32,912 nucleotides of DNA from Candidatus Neomarinimicrobiota bacterium (GTDB lineage Bacteria > Fidelibacterota > SORT01): the NCBI GenBank assembly GCA_022573815.1, contig JACZTG010000024.1, forward strand, positions 1 through 32,912, read 5' to 3'. Under the pieces are notes generated by a model, which saw only the letters and a list, made by a program, of their open reading frames with translations, was not told the DNA's origin and searched no databases. The translations under genes were made by a program, and so were the position numbers. Shown here piece after piece: positions 32,701 through 32,912 of this stretch (positions are counted from its first letter, which is position 1; every line of letters starts with the position of its first letter).

Positions 32701-32912
32701 CTAAGATTTACTCCTGGCCGCTCGGACTCTGTCACTCTCACTTAGGAACTGTTTTCGGAGGCGGACGGATTTGGGGGTTATCTCAAGATATTCATCATCG
32801 CTCATAACGCTCATCCCTTTTTCGATGGTCATCTCCAGCGGAGTAGTAAGTCGGATAGCTTCATCGGCACCTGAAGAGCGCATATTGGAGAGTTGTTTTC
32901 CCTTGATGGGAT
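32701..32912 (-). CDS. typA: GTP-binding translation factor TypA/BipA, C-terminal end (partial)
   Basis: The frame runs from a TAG at 32701-32703 back out of the window without interruption. Its sequence has the conserved BipA C-terminus: GKQLSNMRSSGADEAIRL, then DDEYLEITPKSVRLRKQFLSES. TypA/BipA is a ribosome-associated GTPase needed for growth under stress and for 50S subunit assembly. Only about 70 residues of some 600 are present; the internal ATG at 32883 is not the start. It marks ordinary core genome beside the accessory loci. Confidence 0.93.
   Translation of the reverse strand, partial: PIKGKQLSNMRSSGADEAIRLTTPLEMTIEKGMSVMSDDEYLEITPKSVRLRKQFLSESDRVRAARSKS

Noticed and set aside
1-32912. 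CRISPR array, tRNA, rRNA, insertion sequence or phage genes
   Set aside because: No regularly spaced repeats, cloverleaf-like segments, rRNA motifs, transposase or integrase domains were seen on either strand by reading.

Overview
The window looks like a chromosomal segment of a Gram-negative bacterium of moderate, slightly AT-rich composition. Lipobox-bearing lipoproteins and TonB-dependent receptors require an outer membrane. The CarboxypepD_reg-type receptor, the lipoprotein/receptor remnant and the style of the glycan locus fit the FCB side of the tree (Marinimicrobia/Fidelibacterota, Calditrichota or Ignavibacteria-like). That placement is inference, because no rRNA or other strong marker is present.

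Layout. (1) 1-1804: the tail of an unidentified gene, then a GH130-type glycoside phosphorylase behind a near-consensus promoter, then about 600 bp without a convincing gene that holds a GC-rich, RNA-like folded island (about 1463-1560). (2) 1805-14121, plus strand: a long, tightly coupled glycan locus. It encodes a GT-C membrane glycosyltransferase with a TPR tail, an SDR epimerase, a nucleotidyltransferase-PfkB kinase fusion, a second SDR, a split transketolase pair, a zinc-type alcohol dehydrogenase, a HAD phosphatase, an APH-fold kinase, two SAM methyltransferases and a third SDR. Most junctions overlap by a few bases and several use TTG starts. (3) 19126-14125, minus strand: a convergent glycan operon with a radical SAM/SPASM protein, GNAT protein, GT2 glycosyltransferase, 96-residue membrane protein, DegT aminotransferase and WbuC cupin. 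(4) 19456-21382, plus strand, divergent from (3): an FkbH-like HAD protein and a discrete acyl carrier protein. (5) 23851-21843, minus strand: two tandem Gfo/Idh/MocA (inositol-dehydrogenase-like) paralogues. (6) 24079-24993: a broken chimera of a lipoprotein and the C-terminus of a TonB-dependent receptor. (7) 25296-26027: a methanethiol S-methyltransferase (MddA)-like gene ending in a strong hairpin. (8) 26152-32614, plus strand: TetR regulator, ABC importer (lipoprotein, ATPase, permease), UbiA/MenA-type prenyltransferase and TonB-dependent receptor, closed by a terminator. (9) The 3' end of typA/bipA on the minus strand.

How the genes may work together. Regions 2-4 together look like a surface-polysaccharide locus that makes an unusual activated sugar or polyol. 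The transketolase pair, dehydrogenase, phosphatase, kinases and nucleotidyltransferase formally resemble the ketose-to-NDP-heptose logic, but no GmhA-like isomerase is seen. An acyl or glyceryl group carried on the ACP, amination and methylation could then decorate the product. The last operon couples outer-membrane uptake, ABC import and a membrane prenyltransferase, which suggests import of a small molecule tied to quinone or prenyl-aromatic metabolism. Both pathway readings are inference.
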